A stretch of 64,000 bases of DNA from Gallionellales bacterium GWA2_60_18 (GTDB lineage: Bacteria > Pseudomonadota > Gammaproteobacteria > Burkholderiales > Gallionellaceae): positions 90,821-154,820 of the forward strand of contig MGWS01000033.1 in assembly GCA_001801105.1 (NCBI GenBank), in the 5' to 3' direction. The notes under the pieces were generated by a model. The model had not been told where the DNA came from. It searched no databases and worked only from the letters and a program-made list of their open reading frames with translations. The position numbers and the translations under genes are program-made. Position 1 is the stretch's first letter. Each line of letters opens with the position of its first letter. Positions 24,895-36,299 of this stretch are shown here, in pieces.

Positions 24895-25215
24895 ATGAAA
24901 ATACTGCTCTGGGCCGAAGACCTGATGACCAAGACCCGCCTGCAATCCGCGTGGAAAGCTGCCGGTGCTGCCGTGCTGCCGAAAAACAGCGAGGAGATGC
25001 CGGAACTGATCGTGATGGACCTCACCGCCCGTGATGCAGTCGCCCACATCGAGCGGCTGCGCGCCAAGCATCCCGCTACCGACATTCTGGCCTTCGGCCC
25101 CCATGTGGATGCGGAAGGTTTCAATGCCGCCAAGGCTGCCGGTGCCACGGAGCTGGTTTCGCGCGGCTCGGTGCTGGACAAGGTGTTGGGGCGGCTGCAA
25201 AGAGCAGCCGCGTAA
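24895..25215 (+). CDS. Small receiver-like protein in the nif region
   Basis: 106 residues that look like a compact response-regulator receiver fold without an output domain: MKILLWAEDLMTKTRLQ (acidic residues at 8-9), ELIVMDLTARDAVAHIERLR with an aspartate at the phospho-acceptor position, and ILAFGPHVDAEGFNAAKAAGA, where a conserved Thr/Ser and Lys would be expected but are not clear. GGAGG five bases upstream fixes the start at 24895. It converges with the FeSII gene of the nifHDK operon. Phosphorylation is uncertain and no cognate kinase is seen. Confidence 0.7.
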   Translation: MKILLWAEDLMTKTRLQSAWKAAGAAVLPKNSEEMPELIVMDLTARDAVAHIERLRAKHPATDILAFGPHVDAEGFNAAKAAGATELVSRGSVLDKVLGRLQRAAA

Positions 25216-25261
25216 AAAAAGCTAGTCCGTCAGGCGAGCCTTCTGCCAAACTGAAAACGTC

Positions 25262-25609
25262 TCAAAACTTCACGACGATGTCCTCATCCAGCACCATGTA
25301 CTGGCAGGCGAGCCGATACTTGGAAGCCAGGTCGTTGAGCTCCATGTTCGCCAGCTCTTCCTTGGTGATTTTGCCGTTCAGCACGAGGATGGTCTTTTCC
25401 TTTTCCGTGAGATGGACGCCCATGGTCTTGTGCTTGGTGAGCGGCATCACTTCGACGATGCAGGAGCCGCATTCGCCGTTCTCGCATTCGTGATGCAGGG
25501 GAACCTTGTGTTCCTTGGCCACGGCCAGAAGAGTGTGACGGTCGCCCGCTTTGGCATAGACGGTCACGTCCTTCTTCATGGCCGGGGATGAAAATGTGAT
25601 GTTGGGCAT
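25262..25609 (-). CDS. Shethna FeSII-like [2Fe-2S] ferredoxin (nitrogenase protection)
   Basis: 115 residues with a plant-type cluster site: CENGECGSC (C-x4-C-x2-C) near residues 41-49 and a fourth cysteine in YRLACQ near residue 101. From memory the sequence resembles Azotobacter FeSII (Shethna protein II) along its length, including the FSSPxM start, the AGxRxTLLxVA block, the TxKE insert between the cysteines and the YRLACQxxVxDEDxxVxF end. FeSII binds oxidised MoFe and Fe proteins and locks them in an oxygen-stable complex. It is the distal gene of nifHDK, two hairpins after nifK, which supports the same role. Confidence 0.82.
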   Translation of the reverse strand: MPNITFSSPAMKKDVTVYAKAGDRHTLLAVAKEHKVPLHHECENGECGSCIVEVMPLTKHKTMGVHLTEKEKTILVLNGKITKEELANMELNDLASKYRLACQYMVLDEDIVVKF

Positions 25610-25629
25610 GGTGATTCCAGTAGAGATTA

Positions 25630-25657
25630 GTAGGGGCGATTCATGAATCGCCCCTAC
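25630..25657. repeat. GTAGGGGC palindrome between nifK and FeSII
   Basis: A perfect 28-base palindrome, GTAGGGGCGATTCA and its complement, with the GTAG head of REP-like elements. It lies about 20 bases upstream of the FeSII start. Confidence 0.75.
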
Positions 25658-25675
25658 GGGGGTCAGTGAATGGTG

Positions 25676-25703
25676 GGAGCAAGAGCCTTGCGACTCTTGC
25701 TCC
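25676..25703. repeat. GTGGGAGC-headed hairpin after nifK
   Basis: Arms GGAGCAAGAG (25676-25685) and CTCTTGCTCC (25694-25703) form a stem of at least 10 bp, 14 bases past the nifK stop and next to the palindrome at 25630. It may stabilise the nifHDK message or lower FeSII expression. Confidence 0.65.
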
Positions 25704-25716
25704 TTGGGCCTGCTGA

Positions 25717-27240
25717 TTACCTTACGAGATCAAAGCTGGACGTATCCTTGCTCTGTACATCCAGCGTGTCGAATATCTTGTCGAGCATTTTTACCAGCAC
25801 TATCAATCCGCCCTGATAGCCCCAGGTGGGGAAGCGATGGTGATGATGCCTGTCGAAGATCGGGAAGCCGATGCGCATCAGCGGAGTGCCGGTGTCGCGT
25901 TCCAGATACTTGCCGTGGCTGTTGCCCACCAGGAAGTCCACTGGCTCGGTGAACAGCAGCGAGCGCATGTGCCACAGGTCCTTGCTGCCCCAGACTTTGC
26001 CGCCGGCACCGAAGGGGTTGGCTGCCAGCAGGGCCGTGGTCTTTTCGACAAACCCCTTGGGTGCATGGCTGCACATGACATGCACCGGTTCAGCCCCCAG
26101 CTCCATCAGAAATTCGGTCATGCCCAGCACCAGGTCGGCGTCGCCGAAGATGGCGAACTTCTTGGCGTGGAAATAGGCCTGCGAGTCGGCCATGGCATCC
26201 ACCAGACGGCCGCGCTCAATTTCCAGTTCCTTCGGGATAGGCTTGCCGGTCAGGCGCGACACTTCCATCACGAATTTGTCGGTGGCCGCGATGCCCACCG
26301 GGTAGTGCAGGGTGACGACTTCCTGCCCCTTGGAAGTGATGTAAGCCTCCGTCTTTTCGCTGCAATGGCCTTGCATCAGGATGGTGGCCTTGGCATTTAA
26401 ACCCTTGCTCACGGCTTCCTGTGTGGTGCCGCCGGCATACATGCGGAATTCACCGTCGGCGGGGGTATCGAACACCTCGGAGTTGTCACCGATGAACTGG
26501 TACTCCACGCCCATCAGGTCGAGCATGCGCTTGATCTCGCGGTTGTTGCCGACACAGTAGGGATCGAAGCCGCCGATGATGTTGATGCTGGCATCGGGCT
26601 TGCGCTCCTTGCCTTCCCAGAAGCAGGTCAGCACGCCCTTGATCATCGCGTCGTAGCCGGTGATGTGGCTGCCAACGAAGGACGGGGTGTGCGCGAACGG
26701 CACGTTAAAGTCTTCCGGAACGGAACCTTTTTGCTTGGCGGTCTTGATGAACGCATCCAGATCGTCGCCGATCACCTCGGCCATGCAGGTGGTGGAGACC
26801 GCGATCATCTTCGGCTTGTACAGCGCATAGCTGTTGGCCAGCCCGTCTACCATGTTGGTCAGTCCGCCGAACACGGCCGCGTCTTCGGTCATGGAATCGG
26901 ACACCGCCGAGCATGGCTCCTTGAAGTGGCGGTTGAAGTGCGAGCGGAAGTACGCCACGCAACCCTGCGAGCCGTGCACATAGGGCAGGCAGCCGTCGAA
27001 ACCGGCGGCGGCGAACACCGCGCCCAGCGGCTGGCAGGCCTTGGCCGGATTGACGGTCAGCGCTTCACGCTTGAAATTGATCTCGCGATATTCGGTGGTC
27101 TTGGTCCACTCGGCGATCTTTGCCACCTCCTCGCAGGATGAACCGTTCTCCCATTGTTTCTTGCTCTCGAAGATCTCGGTGTATTCGGGTTGTTTGAACA
27201 ACTCGGTGTGATCGACGATCTTTTCAGTTACTTGTGCCAT
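25717..27240 (-). CDS. nifK: Nitrogenase MoFe protein beta subunit
   Basis: The 507-residue beta subunit supplies half of the P-cluster ligands and the docking face for NifH. Landmarks are [54 protein letters not shown] [16 protein letters not shown] and [14 protein letters not shown], with the C-terminal [28 protein letters not shown] eight bases upstream sets the ATG at 27240; an earlier in-frame start would add ten atypical residues. Third gene of nifHDK. Confidence 0.98.
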   Translation of the reverse strand: MAQVTEKIVDHTELFKQPEYTEIFESKKQWENGSSCEEVAKIAEWTKTTEYREINFKREALTVNPAKACQPLGAVFAAAGFDGCLPYVHGSQGCVAYFRSHFNRHFKEPCSAVSDSMTEDAAVFGGLTNMVDGLANSYALYKPKMIAVSTTCMAEVIGDDLDAFIKTAKQKGSVPEDFNVPFAHTPSFVGSHITGYDAMIKGVLTCFWEGKERKPDASINIIGGFDPYCVGNNREIKRMLDLMGVEYQFIGDNSEVFDTPADGEFRMYAGGTTQEAVSKGLNAKATILMQGHCSEKTEAYITSKGQEVVTLHYPVGIAATDKFVMEVSRLTGKPIPKELEIERGRLVDAMADSQAYFHAKKFAIFGDADLVLGMTEFLMELGAEPVHVMCSHAPKGFVEKTTALLAANPFGAGGKVWGSKDLWHMRSLLFTEPVDFLVGNSHGKYLERDTGTPLMRIGFPIFDRHHHHRFPTWGYQGGLIVLVKMLDKIFDTLDVQSKDTSSFDLVR

Positions 27241-27298
27241 TTCTATTCTCCTTGAGGGCGGACAGGGCAACTTGCCTGCACCGCCCAGTGGGTTGCAA

Positions 27299-28738
27299 TT
27301 ACTTCCAAGGTGCCTTGGTCATGTTCCACACCGGCGCGTTGATGGCCATGTCCATGTCGCGCGCGAAGATGGCGAAGCCGTCATAGCCGTGGTACGGCCC
27401 CGAATAGTCCCAGCTGTGCATCTGGCGGAACGGGATGCCCATCTTCTGGAACACGTACTTCTCCTTCACGCCGGAAGCCATCAGGTCGGGCTTGATCGCC
27501 TCGGCAAACTTCTCCAGCTCGAACGAAGACGCGTCGTCGTAGATCAAGGTGGAATCCTTCACGTACTTGGTGGTGCGCTGGTAGTCGTCGCTGTGACCGA
27601 ACTCGTAACCGGCTCCCACCACTTCCATGCCCAGATCCTCATAGGCACCCACCACGTGGCGCGGACGCAGGCCGCCGACGTAGAGCATGACCTTCTTGCC
27701 TTGCAGACGCGGTTTGTACTTGGTCACGATGGCGTCGTGCTGTGCCTGGTACTTGGCGATGACCTTCTCGGCGTTCTCCTTGATCGTGTCGTCGAAGAAC
27801 TCGGCGATGGCGCGCAAACTTTCGGCGATCTTGGTGGGGCCGAAGAAGTTGTACTCGAACCAGGGCAGGCCGTATTTCTCTTCCATGTGGCGCGCGATGT
27901 AGTTCATCGAGCGGTAGCAGTGCAACAACAGCAGCTTGGCGCGCGGCATGCGCTCGATCTCCGCCAGCGAAGCGTCGCCGGTGCCCTGCGACACCACGCG
28001 CAGGCCCATCTCTTCCAGCAGGATGCGCGAGGCCCAGGCGTCACCGCCGATGTTGTAGTCGGCCATCAGCACCACGTCATAAGGCGTGGTCTCGTACTCG
28101 GCCTTGCTGTAGTCCTGCTTGTCCAGCACCCAGTCGCGCAGCATGTCGTTGGCCAGATGGTGGCCGAGCGATTGCGACACGCCACGGAAACCCTCGCAGC
28201 GCACCGGCACGATGGTCTTGTTGCATTCCTTGGTCTTCTTCTTCGACACCGCCTCGATGTCGTCGCCGATCAGACCGATCGGGCATTCCGACTGGATGGA
28301 GATGCCTTTGGAGAGCGGGAACAGGATGTTGATCTCGTCAATCAGCTTGTCCAGCTTCTTGTCGCCGCCGAACACGATGTCCTTTTCCTGAAAATCGGAA
28401 GTGAATTGCATGGTGCCAAAGGCATCCACGCCGGTGTTGCCGTTGTAGTAATTGCGGCGGGTAGCCCAGGAATAATGGCCGCAACCCACCGGGCCATGGG
28501 AGATATGCACCATGTCCTTGATCGGCCCCCACACCACCCCCTTGGAACCGGCATAGGCGCAGCCGCGCACGGTCATCACACCGGGCAGGGACTTGATGTT
28601 GGATTTAACGCCGCAATCGGGCTTGCCTTCCTCATACACATTGAGGTGTTTGACACGCTTCTTTGCAGCCTTTTCGGGATAGGCGGCCAGAACATCCTGA
28701 ATCAGTTTCCGGTTCCGCTCTTTGACGTCTGTAGTCAT
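27299..28738 (-). CDS. nifD: Nitrogenase MoFe protein alpha subunit
   Basis: The 479-residue alpha subunit holds FeMo-cofactor. P-cluster cysteines are at about 60 (TVRGCAYAG) and 86 ([10 protein letters not shown]); the segment [15 protein letters not shown] carries the third. The cofactor region includes [21 protein letters not shown] [17 protein letters not shown] and the C-terminal [25 protein letters not shown] with the homocitrate/cofactor histidine environment. AAGGAG six bases before the second of two adjacent ATGs selects 28738. A REP-like hairpin separates it from nifH. Confidence 0.98.
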   Translation of the reverse strand: MTTDVKERNRKLIQDVLAAYPEKAAKKRVKHLNVYEEGKPDCGVKSNIKSLPGVMTVRGCAYAGSKGVVWGPIKDMVHISHGPVGCGHYSWATRRNYYNGNTGVDAFGTMQFTSDFQEKDIVFGGDKKLDKLIDEINILFPLSKGISIQSECPIGLIGDDIEAVSKKKTKECNKTIVPVRCEGFRGVSQSLGHHLANDMLRDWVLDKQDYSKAEYETTPYDVVLMADYNIGGDAWASRILLEEMGLRVVSQGTGDASLAEIERMPRAKLLLLHCYRSMNYIARHMEEKYGLPWFEYNFFGPTKIAESLRAIAEFFDDTIKENAEKVIAKYQAQHDAIVTKYKPRLQGKKVMLYVGGLRPRHVVGAYEDLGMEVVGAGYEFGHSDDYQRTTKYVKDSTLIYDDASSFELEKFAEAIKPDLMASGVKEKYVFQKMGIPFRQMHSWDYSGPYHGYDGFAIFARDMDMAINAPVWNMTKAPWK

Positions 28739-28767
28739 CATAAACTCCTTCGTTGTAGCCATCATTC

Positions 28768-28801
28768 GGCGGGTTACGGCCTCCTGCCTAACCCGCCCTA
28801 C
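28768..28801. repeat. GTAGGGCGGGTTA-type hairpin between nifH and nifD
   Basis: On the minus strand GTAGGGCGGGTTAGGC pairs with GCC-G-TAACCCGCC around an AGGAG loop (arms 28768-28780 and 28786-28797, one bulge). It fills most of the 70-base nifH-nifD gap. The GTAG head places it with the other REP-like palindromes of the window. Confidence 0.75.
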
Positions 28802-28808
28802 ATTAAGA

Positions 28809-29708
<900 letters not shown>

Positions 29709-29739
29709 TCAAAGCCGAAAGCGACTTTGATACCAGTAT

Positions 29740-29755
29740 CGCAAACACCGTGCCA
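29740..29755 (-). promoter_or_regulatory. RpoN promoter of nifHDK
   Basis: Minus strand TGGCACGGTGTTTGCG: perfect -24 TGGCACG, four bases, TTGC at -12. It lies about 59 bases before the nifH ATG. Confidence 0.92.
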
Positions 29756-29824
29756 CGCTTTGCATCATGCCCGCAACTAGCGTCAATGCTGGCTTTGCGG
29801 CAGGCTGTACGGTCTGCATGCCTG

Positions 29825-29840
29825 TGTCGCAAATGCGACA
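29825..29840 (-). promoter_or_regulatory. NifA box of nifHDK (palindrome)
   Basis: TGTCGCAAATGCGACA fits TGT-N10-ACA and is nearly a complete palindrome. It is 70 bases upstream of the -24 element, as in other nifH promoters. Confidence 0.85.
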
Positions 29841-29897
29841 AAATGCAAGCACCTGTCTGTAATCTACGGCAATGAATCCGGATTGTTCATTAAGGCT

Positions 29898-29980
29898 CAA
29901 ACCCCTCCCAACCTCCCCTTATCAGGGGAGGAGCTGGCTCGGCTCTCCCCCTGACAAGGGGGAGCTGGAGGGGGTTTGGG
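29898..29980. repeat. Compound C/G-rich palindrome between nifH and draT
   Basis: Nested inverted repeats: outer CAAACCCCTCC / GGAGGGGGTTTG, with two inner stems CTCCCCTTATCAGGGGAG and CTCCCCCTGACAAGGGGGAG. Related CCCC-AACC-TTCCCC text occurs inside metG at 48534, so this is a dispersed repeat type. Confidence 0.7.
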
Positions 29981-30011
29981 GCTAATAGATTTTCTGGGAT
30001 GAATACTTCTT

Positions 30012-30893
30012 ATGCTGCATCCATGGCGGCTGCCTCATAATCTGGAACAGTTATTGCGGGAGATGCACTCCATGGATGACGCAGCGAACAACCTACCGGC
30101 CTACGGCCACAGCACCAACCTGGTCGGCTTGCCGACCGGGCTGCTGGCCAGCGTGGCGTTCAACGATTTCCCGCTGCCGCTGCACATCAGCGGCGTGCGC
30201 GAAATGAACGGCGCCCTGTACCGGATGCTGGCAGAGGCCACCAACATGGAAGAATGCGCCGAAGTGTTCCGCTGCTACATGGAGGCAGTATTCGCGCTGG
30301 ACGACAAGCCGGAACAAACGGACAGGCCGCGCAAGCGTCGTTTCCATTCCAGCTATCTCAAACTGTTGGAAGGCTGGGGCTTCGATTCCAACAGCCCGGC
30401 AGGTGCGGTGCTCAAAGGCTGGACGGAAAGCCGCTTCGGCCTGCTGCCGATCTATCACAAGGAGAAGCTGGGGCGTTATCCGTCCCAGCCCTGGATCACC
30501 TATGTGGAAGAGAAAATGTCGAGCCGCTTCCACAACAACAGCATCAACCAGCAGCTCGATCTGCTGTACGAGTTCTGCCAATGGGTCATCACCCACATGG
30601 CCTACCACGGCAAGCGCCACCTGACGCTGTATCGCGGTGTGAACGATTTCGCGGAGCACCAGTGTCTTTACAGCATCGACAAGCGCGAGATGGTCATGCG
30701 CCAGAACAACGTGGTGTCGTTCACCTCCTCAAGGGAACGGGCGGACGAATTCGGCGACACCATCCTGGAAGCCCAAGTGCCACTGGTAAAGGTGCTGTAT
30801 TTCAACGGCCTGCTGCCGCGCAACGTCCTGAAGGGCGAGGGCGAGTTTCTGGTGATAGGCGGGGAATATCGGGTGAAGACGTCGTACTGGTAA
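30012..30893 (+). CDS. draT: NAD+-dinitrogenase-reductase ADP-D-ribosyltransferase DraT
   Basis: Transfers ADP-ribose from NAD+ to Arg101 of NifH and switches nitrogenase off in response to ammonium or energy loss. The 293-residue frame shows the DraT start GHSTNLVGLPTGLLASVAFNDFPL, then LHISGVREMNG, KRRFHSSYLKLLEGWGFDSN and the mono-ADP-ribosyltransferase region LTLYRGVNDFAEH, VVSFTSSRERADEFGD and KGEGEFLVIGGEY (Arg/Ser-Thr-Ser/Glu-x-Glu pattern). An ATG at 30072 with GGGAG nine bases upstream is a good alternative start and would give 273 residues, close to known DraT. It diverges from nifH; draG is 14 kb away at the other end of the cluster. Confidence 0.92.
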   Translation: MLHPWRLPHNLEQLLREMHSMDDAANNLPAYGHSTNLVGLPTGLLASVAFNDFPLPLHISGVREMNGALYRMLAEATNMEECAEVFRCYMEAVFALDDKPEQTDRPRKRRFHSSYLKLLEGWGFDSNSPAGAVLKGWTESRFGLLPIYHKEKLGRYPSQPWITYVEEKMSSRFHNNSINQQLDLLYEFCQWVITHMAYHGKRHLTLYRGVNDFAEHQCLYSIDKREMVMRQNNVVSFTSSRERADEFGDTILEAQVPLVKVLYFNGLLPRNVLKGEGEFLVIGGEYRVKTSYW

Positions 30894-30912
30894 CCCTAGA
30901 AAAAGCAGTTGG

Positions 30913-31039
30913 CCACAGAGAACACAGAGATCACAGAGTAAAAACAAGCAGTTTGAACAAGTGAACGAATCACCTTTTGGATGAGGCGAAAAAATCAATC
31001 ACCCCGCCGATTTCTCTGTGTTCTCTGTGAACTCTGTGG
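30913..31039. repeat. Inverted CCACAGAGAACACAGAG repeats
   Basis: A tandem-like 25-base unit built on ACAGAG (30913-30937) faces its complement (31013-31039) across about 75 bases. Such CACAGAG repeats are dispersed in many proteobacterial genomes; a degenerate trace lies at about 41178. It fills the draT-proA gap. Confidence 0.65.
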
Positions 31040-31103
31040 CTTGAACTGCGGTTTTCAGGTTGGATACGTTAAACTATGCGCCACACGTATCGCTGGAAAT
31101 ACC

Positions 31104-32363
31104 ATGGAAGACATCAAACAATATATGCAACAACTCGGGCAGCAGGCGCGTGCCGCTGCGCGCGTGATGGCGCAGGCCGACACCAACGCCAAAAACCGCG
31201 CGCTGGAAAACATCGCGACCGCGATCCTGCTCAACAGCGCGCAGCTCATCGCCGAGAACGCCAAGGACGTCAGTGCCGCGAAGGCCAACGGCCTCGACGC
31301 GGCTTCCATTGACCGGCTCACGCTCACCGAAAAGACCATCAAAGGCATGGCCGAAGGCTTGCGCCAGATCGCCGCCCTGCCCGACCCGATCGGCGAGATC
31401 AGTGACATGAGTTATCGCCCGTCCGGCATCCAGGTCGGCAAGATGCGTGTGCCGCTCGGCGTCATCGGCATCATCTACGAATCGCGTCCGAACGTGACGG
31501 CGGATGCCGCCGGGCTGTGCATGAAATCCGGCAACGCCGCCATCCTGCGCGGCGGCTCCGAAGCCATCCATTCCAATCAGGCCATCGCCGCCTGCGTGCA
31601 TCAGGGCTTGCGCGAGGCGGGACTGCCAGCGACGGCAGTGCAAGTGGTCGCCACCACCGACCGCGCCGCCGTGGGCGAACTCGTCACGATGAAGGACTAC
31701 GTCGACGTGATCGTGCCGCGCGGCGGCAAAGGGCTGATCGAGCGCATCTCGAACGAGGCACGCATTCCCGTCATCAAGCATCTGCATGGCGTGTGCCATG
31801 TATATATCGACGACGAGGCCGACCTCGCCAAGGCCATCCGCATCGCCGACAATGCCAAGACGCACCGCTACGGCGTGTGCAATGCGATGGAGACCTTGCT
31901 GGTGAACGCGAACGTCGCGGCGCAGGTATTGCCGCCGCTGTGCAAGATCTACCTCGACAAGAATGTCGAGCTGCGCGGCGACGAAACGGCGCGCGCCATC
32001 GTGCCGCAGATGCTGGCTGCCACCGAGGAAGACTGGCTCACCGAATATCTCGCGCCCATCCTCGCCGTGCGCGTGGTCGCCGACCTCGATGCCGCCATCG
32101 CGCACATCGACAGCTACGGCTCGCAGCACACCGACAGCATCGTCACGGAGAACTACAGCAAGGCGATGCGCTTCCTGCGCGAGGTGGACTCCTCCAGCGT
32201 GATGGTGAACGCCTCGACCCGCTTCGCCGACGGCTTCGAGTACGGCCTCGGCGCCGAGATCGGCATCTCCACCGACAAGATCCACGCGCGCGGCCCGGTC
32301 GGGTTGGAAGGGCTGACTTCGCAAAAATATATCGTGCTCGGCAACGGGCAGATCAGGGTTTAG
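31104..32363 (+). CDS. proA: Gamma-glutamyl phosphate reductase
   Basis: Second step of proline synthesis: NADPH-dependent reduction of gamma-glutamyl phosphate to glutamate semialdehyde. The 419-residue protein has [43 protein letters not shown], the catalytic cysteine in [27 protein letters not shown] and the C-terminal [18 protein letters not shown] use the ATG at 31104; an upstream start at 30981 would translate the CACAGAG repeat. Confidence 0.96.
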   Translation: MEDIKQYMQQLGQQARAAARVMAQADTNAKNRALENIATAILLNSAQLIAENAKDVSAAKANGLDAASIDRLTLTEKTIKGMAEGLRQIAALPDPIGEISDMSYRPSGIQVGKMRVPLGVIGIIYESRPNVTADAAGLCMKSGNAAILRGGSEAIHSNQAIAACVHQGLREAGLPATAVQVVATTDRAAVGELVTMKDYVDVIVPRGGKGLIERISNEARIPVIKHLHGVCHVYIDDEADLAKAIRIADNAKTHRYGVCNAMETLLVNANVAAQVLPPLCKIYLDKNVELRGDETARAIVPQMLAATEEDWLTEYLAPILAVRVVADLDAAIAHIDSYGSQHTDSIVTENYSKAMRFLREVDSSSVMVNASTRFADGFEYGLGAEIGISTDKIHARGPVGLEGLTSQKYIVLGNGQIRV

Positions 32364-32366
32364 GCC

Positions 32367-32392
32367 GTCATTCCGGCGCAGGCCGGAATGAC
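32367..32392. repeat. GTCATTCCGGC hairpin
   Basis: Perfect 11-bp arms GTCATTCCGGC / GCCGGAATGAC around GCAG, directly after the proA stop. This GTCATTCC-type palindrome is common between bacterial genes; weaker relatives lie at about 21910 and 37257. Confidence 0.7.
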
Positions 32393-32408
32393 GCAGGGAG
32401 AGAACAAC

Positions 32409-34202
<1,794 letters not shown>

Positions 34203-34245
34203 TTGCACAGGGTGCAAGCCCGTTGGTTATTGCGCCCTGAACTAC

Positions 34246-34285
34246 GTAGGTCGGGTTAGCGGCCTCATCGCGTAACCCGACCTAC
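34246..34285. repeat. GTAGGTCGGGTTA palindrome
   Basis: Arms GTAGGTCGGGTTA (34246-34258) and TAACCCGACCTAC (34273-34285) with a 14-base loop, in the lpdA-YqaA gap. Related to the nifH-nifD hairpin. Confidence 0.75.
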
Positions 34286-34299
34286 GAACTACGAACCGC

Positions 34300-34716
34300 A
34301 TGACTGAATCCGCCAGCCTACTCACGCTTTTTACCAGCAGCTTCCTTGCCGCCACGCTGCTGCCTGGCGGCTCGGAGGCCGTGCTGTTCCTCGTATTGAA
34401 ATCCCACCCGGAATCTATGTGGCTCGCGTTGGCCGTCGCCACGCTCGGCAACACGTTGGGTGGCATGGTCAGCTTCGGCATGGGCTGGTTGTTGCCGCAG
34501 ACGCAGCAGCTCAAGCATGTGGAGAAAGTACGCAAATATGGAACGCCAGCCTTGTTGCTGGCATGGGTGCCGCTGATCGGCGACGCGCTGTGCCTCGCTG
34601 CGGGCTGGCTGCGGCTGAACCCGTGGCAGGCTGCGCTGTATATGGCGATTGGGAAGTTCGCGCGCTACTGGCTGATCGCATCAGGCATGCAATACGCGCT
34701 GCTGTTCGCACAGTAG
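34300..34716 (+). CDS. YqaA family membrane protein (SNARE-associated/DedA-like)
   Basis: 138 residues, four hydrophobic segments. SSFLAATLLPGGSEAVLFLVL and ATLGNTLGGMVSFGMGWLLP, then RKYGTPALLLAWVPLIGDALCLAAGWLR, match YqaA, a short relative of DedA-type lipid-handling membrane proteins. The conserved G-x-LxG and proline motifs are present, but the substrate is unknown. Stands alone between two short intergenic repeats. Confidence 0.85.
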   Translation: MTESASLLTLFTSSFLAATLLPGGSEAVLFLVLKSHPESMWLALAVATLGNTLGGMVSFGMGWLLPQTQQLKHVEKVRKYGTPALLLAWVPLIGDALCLAAGWLRLNPWQAALYMAIGKFARYWLIASGMQYALLFAQ

Positions 34717-34811
34717 CGGCCTGACGAATATCGGATTGTGCCGGCACACGAAGCTGGCTACACTGGTTGAAGTAGTCTCTAACGCAATCACAAACCTCGA
34801 AGGAGCCGATC

Positions 34812-35312
34812 ATGAAGCGCATACTCGACAACACCGCTTTCCATCCCATCCGTCACGACCGCCTGCTGCAGGAGACGGTGCACGACGCCTACCAGATGCA
34901 GGGCAAGCTGCGCGAGCCGACCGTCTGCCCCGGCTGCGGCGCCGTGTTCAAGTCCGGTCGCTGGCAATGGGCCGAAAAACCGGCGCAGGCGCATGAGACG
35001 CTCTGCCCCGCCTGTCATCGCCAGCACGACGAATTCCCCGCCGGCTACGTGAACATCACCGGCGATTTCGTCAACGTGCACGAAACCGAGATCCTCAACC
35101 TGATCCGCAACCACGAGGCCCGCGAGAAGACGGAACACCCGCTGCAACGGATCATGAACATCGAACGCACGCCCGAGGGCATCACGGTCACCACCACCGA
35201 CATTCACCTGGCGCGCGGCATCGGCGAGGCGCTGCATCATGCCTGGCACGGTGAGCTGGATTTCCACTACAACCCGCAAGAGTATCTGCTGCGCGTCAAC
35301 TGGCAGCGCTGA
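34812..35312 (+). CDS. BCAM0308-like zinc-ribbon protein
   Basis: 166 residues. A basic lead (MKRILDNTAFHPIRHDRLLQ) precedes a zinc-ribbon-like pair, CPGCGAVF and CPACHRQH (about residues 39-42 and 67-70), then a two-stranded C-terminal domain (RIMNIERTPEGITVTTTDIHLARGIGEALHHAW). This layout matches the BCAM0308 family, sometimes annotated as NMD3-like; its function is not known. AAGGAGCCGATC gives a clear ribosome site. No operon partner. Confidence 0.78.
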   Translation: MKRILDNTAFHPIRHDRLLQETVHDAYQMQGKLREPTVCPGCGAVFKSGRWQWAEKPAQAHETLCPACHRQHDEFPAGYVNITGDFVNVHETEILNLIRNHEAREKTEHPLQRIMNIERTPEGITVTTTDIHLARGIGEALHHAWHGELDFHYNPQEYLLRVNWQR

Positions 35313-35345
35313 CCGGCATCGGATGATCCGTGCAGGCTGTTTGAC

Positions 35346-36293
35346 TTAGCGTTTCATTTTCTGCCGGATATCCGCCAGCGTTGCCTGCGCGATATCCTTG
35401 AGCGGCCCGCCCAGATCGGCTGCGCGTTGCGCATAGGCCAGCGCTTCTTCATCGCGCCCCAGATCGGACAGGGTTTGCGCCAGGTTGTTCAGCGCCGCGA
35501 CCGAATCCGGGTGTGTCTCGACGGCCTGCCTGAAAGCCGCTTCCGCTTGCGCAAGGTCTCGCAACCGATAGGCGGTGTTGCCTGTTCCGATCTGTGCCGC
35601 CAGGTTGCCCGGCCAGCGTTTCAGGGCGGCGAGGTAGGCGCTGCGCGCGCTTTCCCACTGGCCGGTTCTTTCCAGCGCACTCACGGCGGCAACGAACGAT
35701 ACATCTTCGGCGCTACGCGGGATCTTTCCGGGCGGCAAGGCCAGCATGGCCCAATAGCCGCTGCGCGCCCAGGTCCTTTCAAAGGTGGTCATCGGCAGTG
35801 CCTGGCGCTGTTCGCGCCCGGAGCGCAGGATGACTTCCCCGCGGTCAAGGTCGTAGCCAATCACGACAGCGTAGTGCCAGACCGGATACCAGTTGAACGA
35901 CAGGTTTTGCAACACGACCGCCGGTGTGCCGTCGGCGACCTCCGCCAGCAGATCCTCCAACACGGGCGCCATTTGATATGCGACGACACCATGGCGCCGC
36001 GCTGTTGCGAGCATCTCGACCTGAAGGCTGCCCTGACGTTCCGGCAGATACACCTCCGGCCTCAACCCGTCCGGATCTGCCGCCACGCCCGCCGCACGTA
36101 GCGCCATCGCCAACGCCGCCGGGCCGCATTGGTAGTCTTCCTGCGCAAAGAAGGGGACGCCGGTCAGCTCGGCACGACGCGCAAGCTGGTCTGCCGGCTT
36201 ATCCAGCAGGGCCCGGGTTTGCAGCGTGCCGGTGCAGCCGCCGATCAGCAAAAAAAGAACGCCCGCCAGAAGGCGGGCGACAGGTCTCGCCAC
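35346..36293 (-). CDS. PA2778-type lipoprotein: C39-like cysteine peptidase plus TPR repeats
   Basis: 315 residues. A lipoprotein signal (LLAGVLFLLIGGC) is followed by a C39-like domain with the catalytic cysteine in QEDYQCGPAALAMAL at about residue 56 and histidine in WYPVWHYAVVIGYD at about 144. From about residue 200 there are TPR-type helices (NLAAQIGTGNTAYRLRDLAQAEAAFRQAV; AALNNLAQTLSDLGRDEEALAYAQRA). The family occurs next to PA2779 proteins, as here, 6 bases downstream. The peptidase target is unknown. A terminator-like hairpin lies within its first 45 coding bases. Confidence 0.85.
   Translation of the reverse strand: MARPVARLLAGVLFLLIGGCTGTLQTRALLDKPADQLARRAELTGVPFFAQEDYQCGPAALAMALRAAGVAADPDGLRPEVYLPERQGSLQVEMLATARRHGVVAYQMAPVLEDLLAEVADGTPAVVLQNLSFNWYPVWHYAVVIGYDLDRGEVILRSGREQRQALPMTTFERTWARSGYWAMLALPPGKIPRSAEDVSFVAAVSALERTGQWESARSAYLAALKRWPGNLAAQIGTGNTAYRLRDLAQAEAAFRQAVETHPDSVAALNNLAQTLSDLGRDEEALAYAQRAADLGGPLKDIAQATLADIRQKMKR
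36250..36279 (-). terminator. Terminator-like hairpin inside the PA2778 signal-peptide codons
   Basis: On the minus strand CGCCCGCC-TTCT-GGCGGGCG is followed by TTCTTTTTTT. It has all parts of a rho-independent terminator but begins 14 bases after the ATG at 36293 and encodes ARLLAGVLFLL. Confidence 0.7.
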
Positions 36294-36299
36294 CGTGAT

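Noticed and set aside
29898..31039. Possible CRISPR array from the clustered palindromes and ACAGAG units
   Set aside because: No regularly spaced identical repeats with unique spacers and no cas genes.
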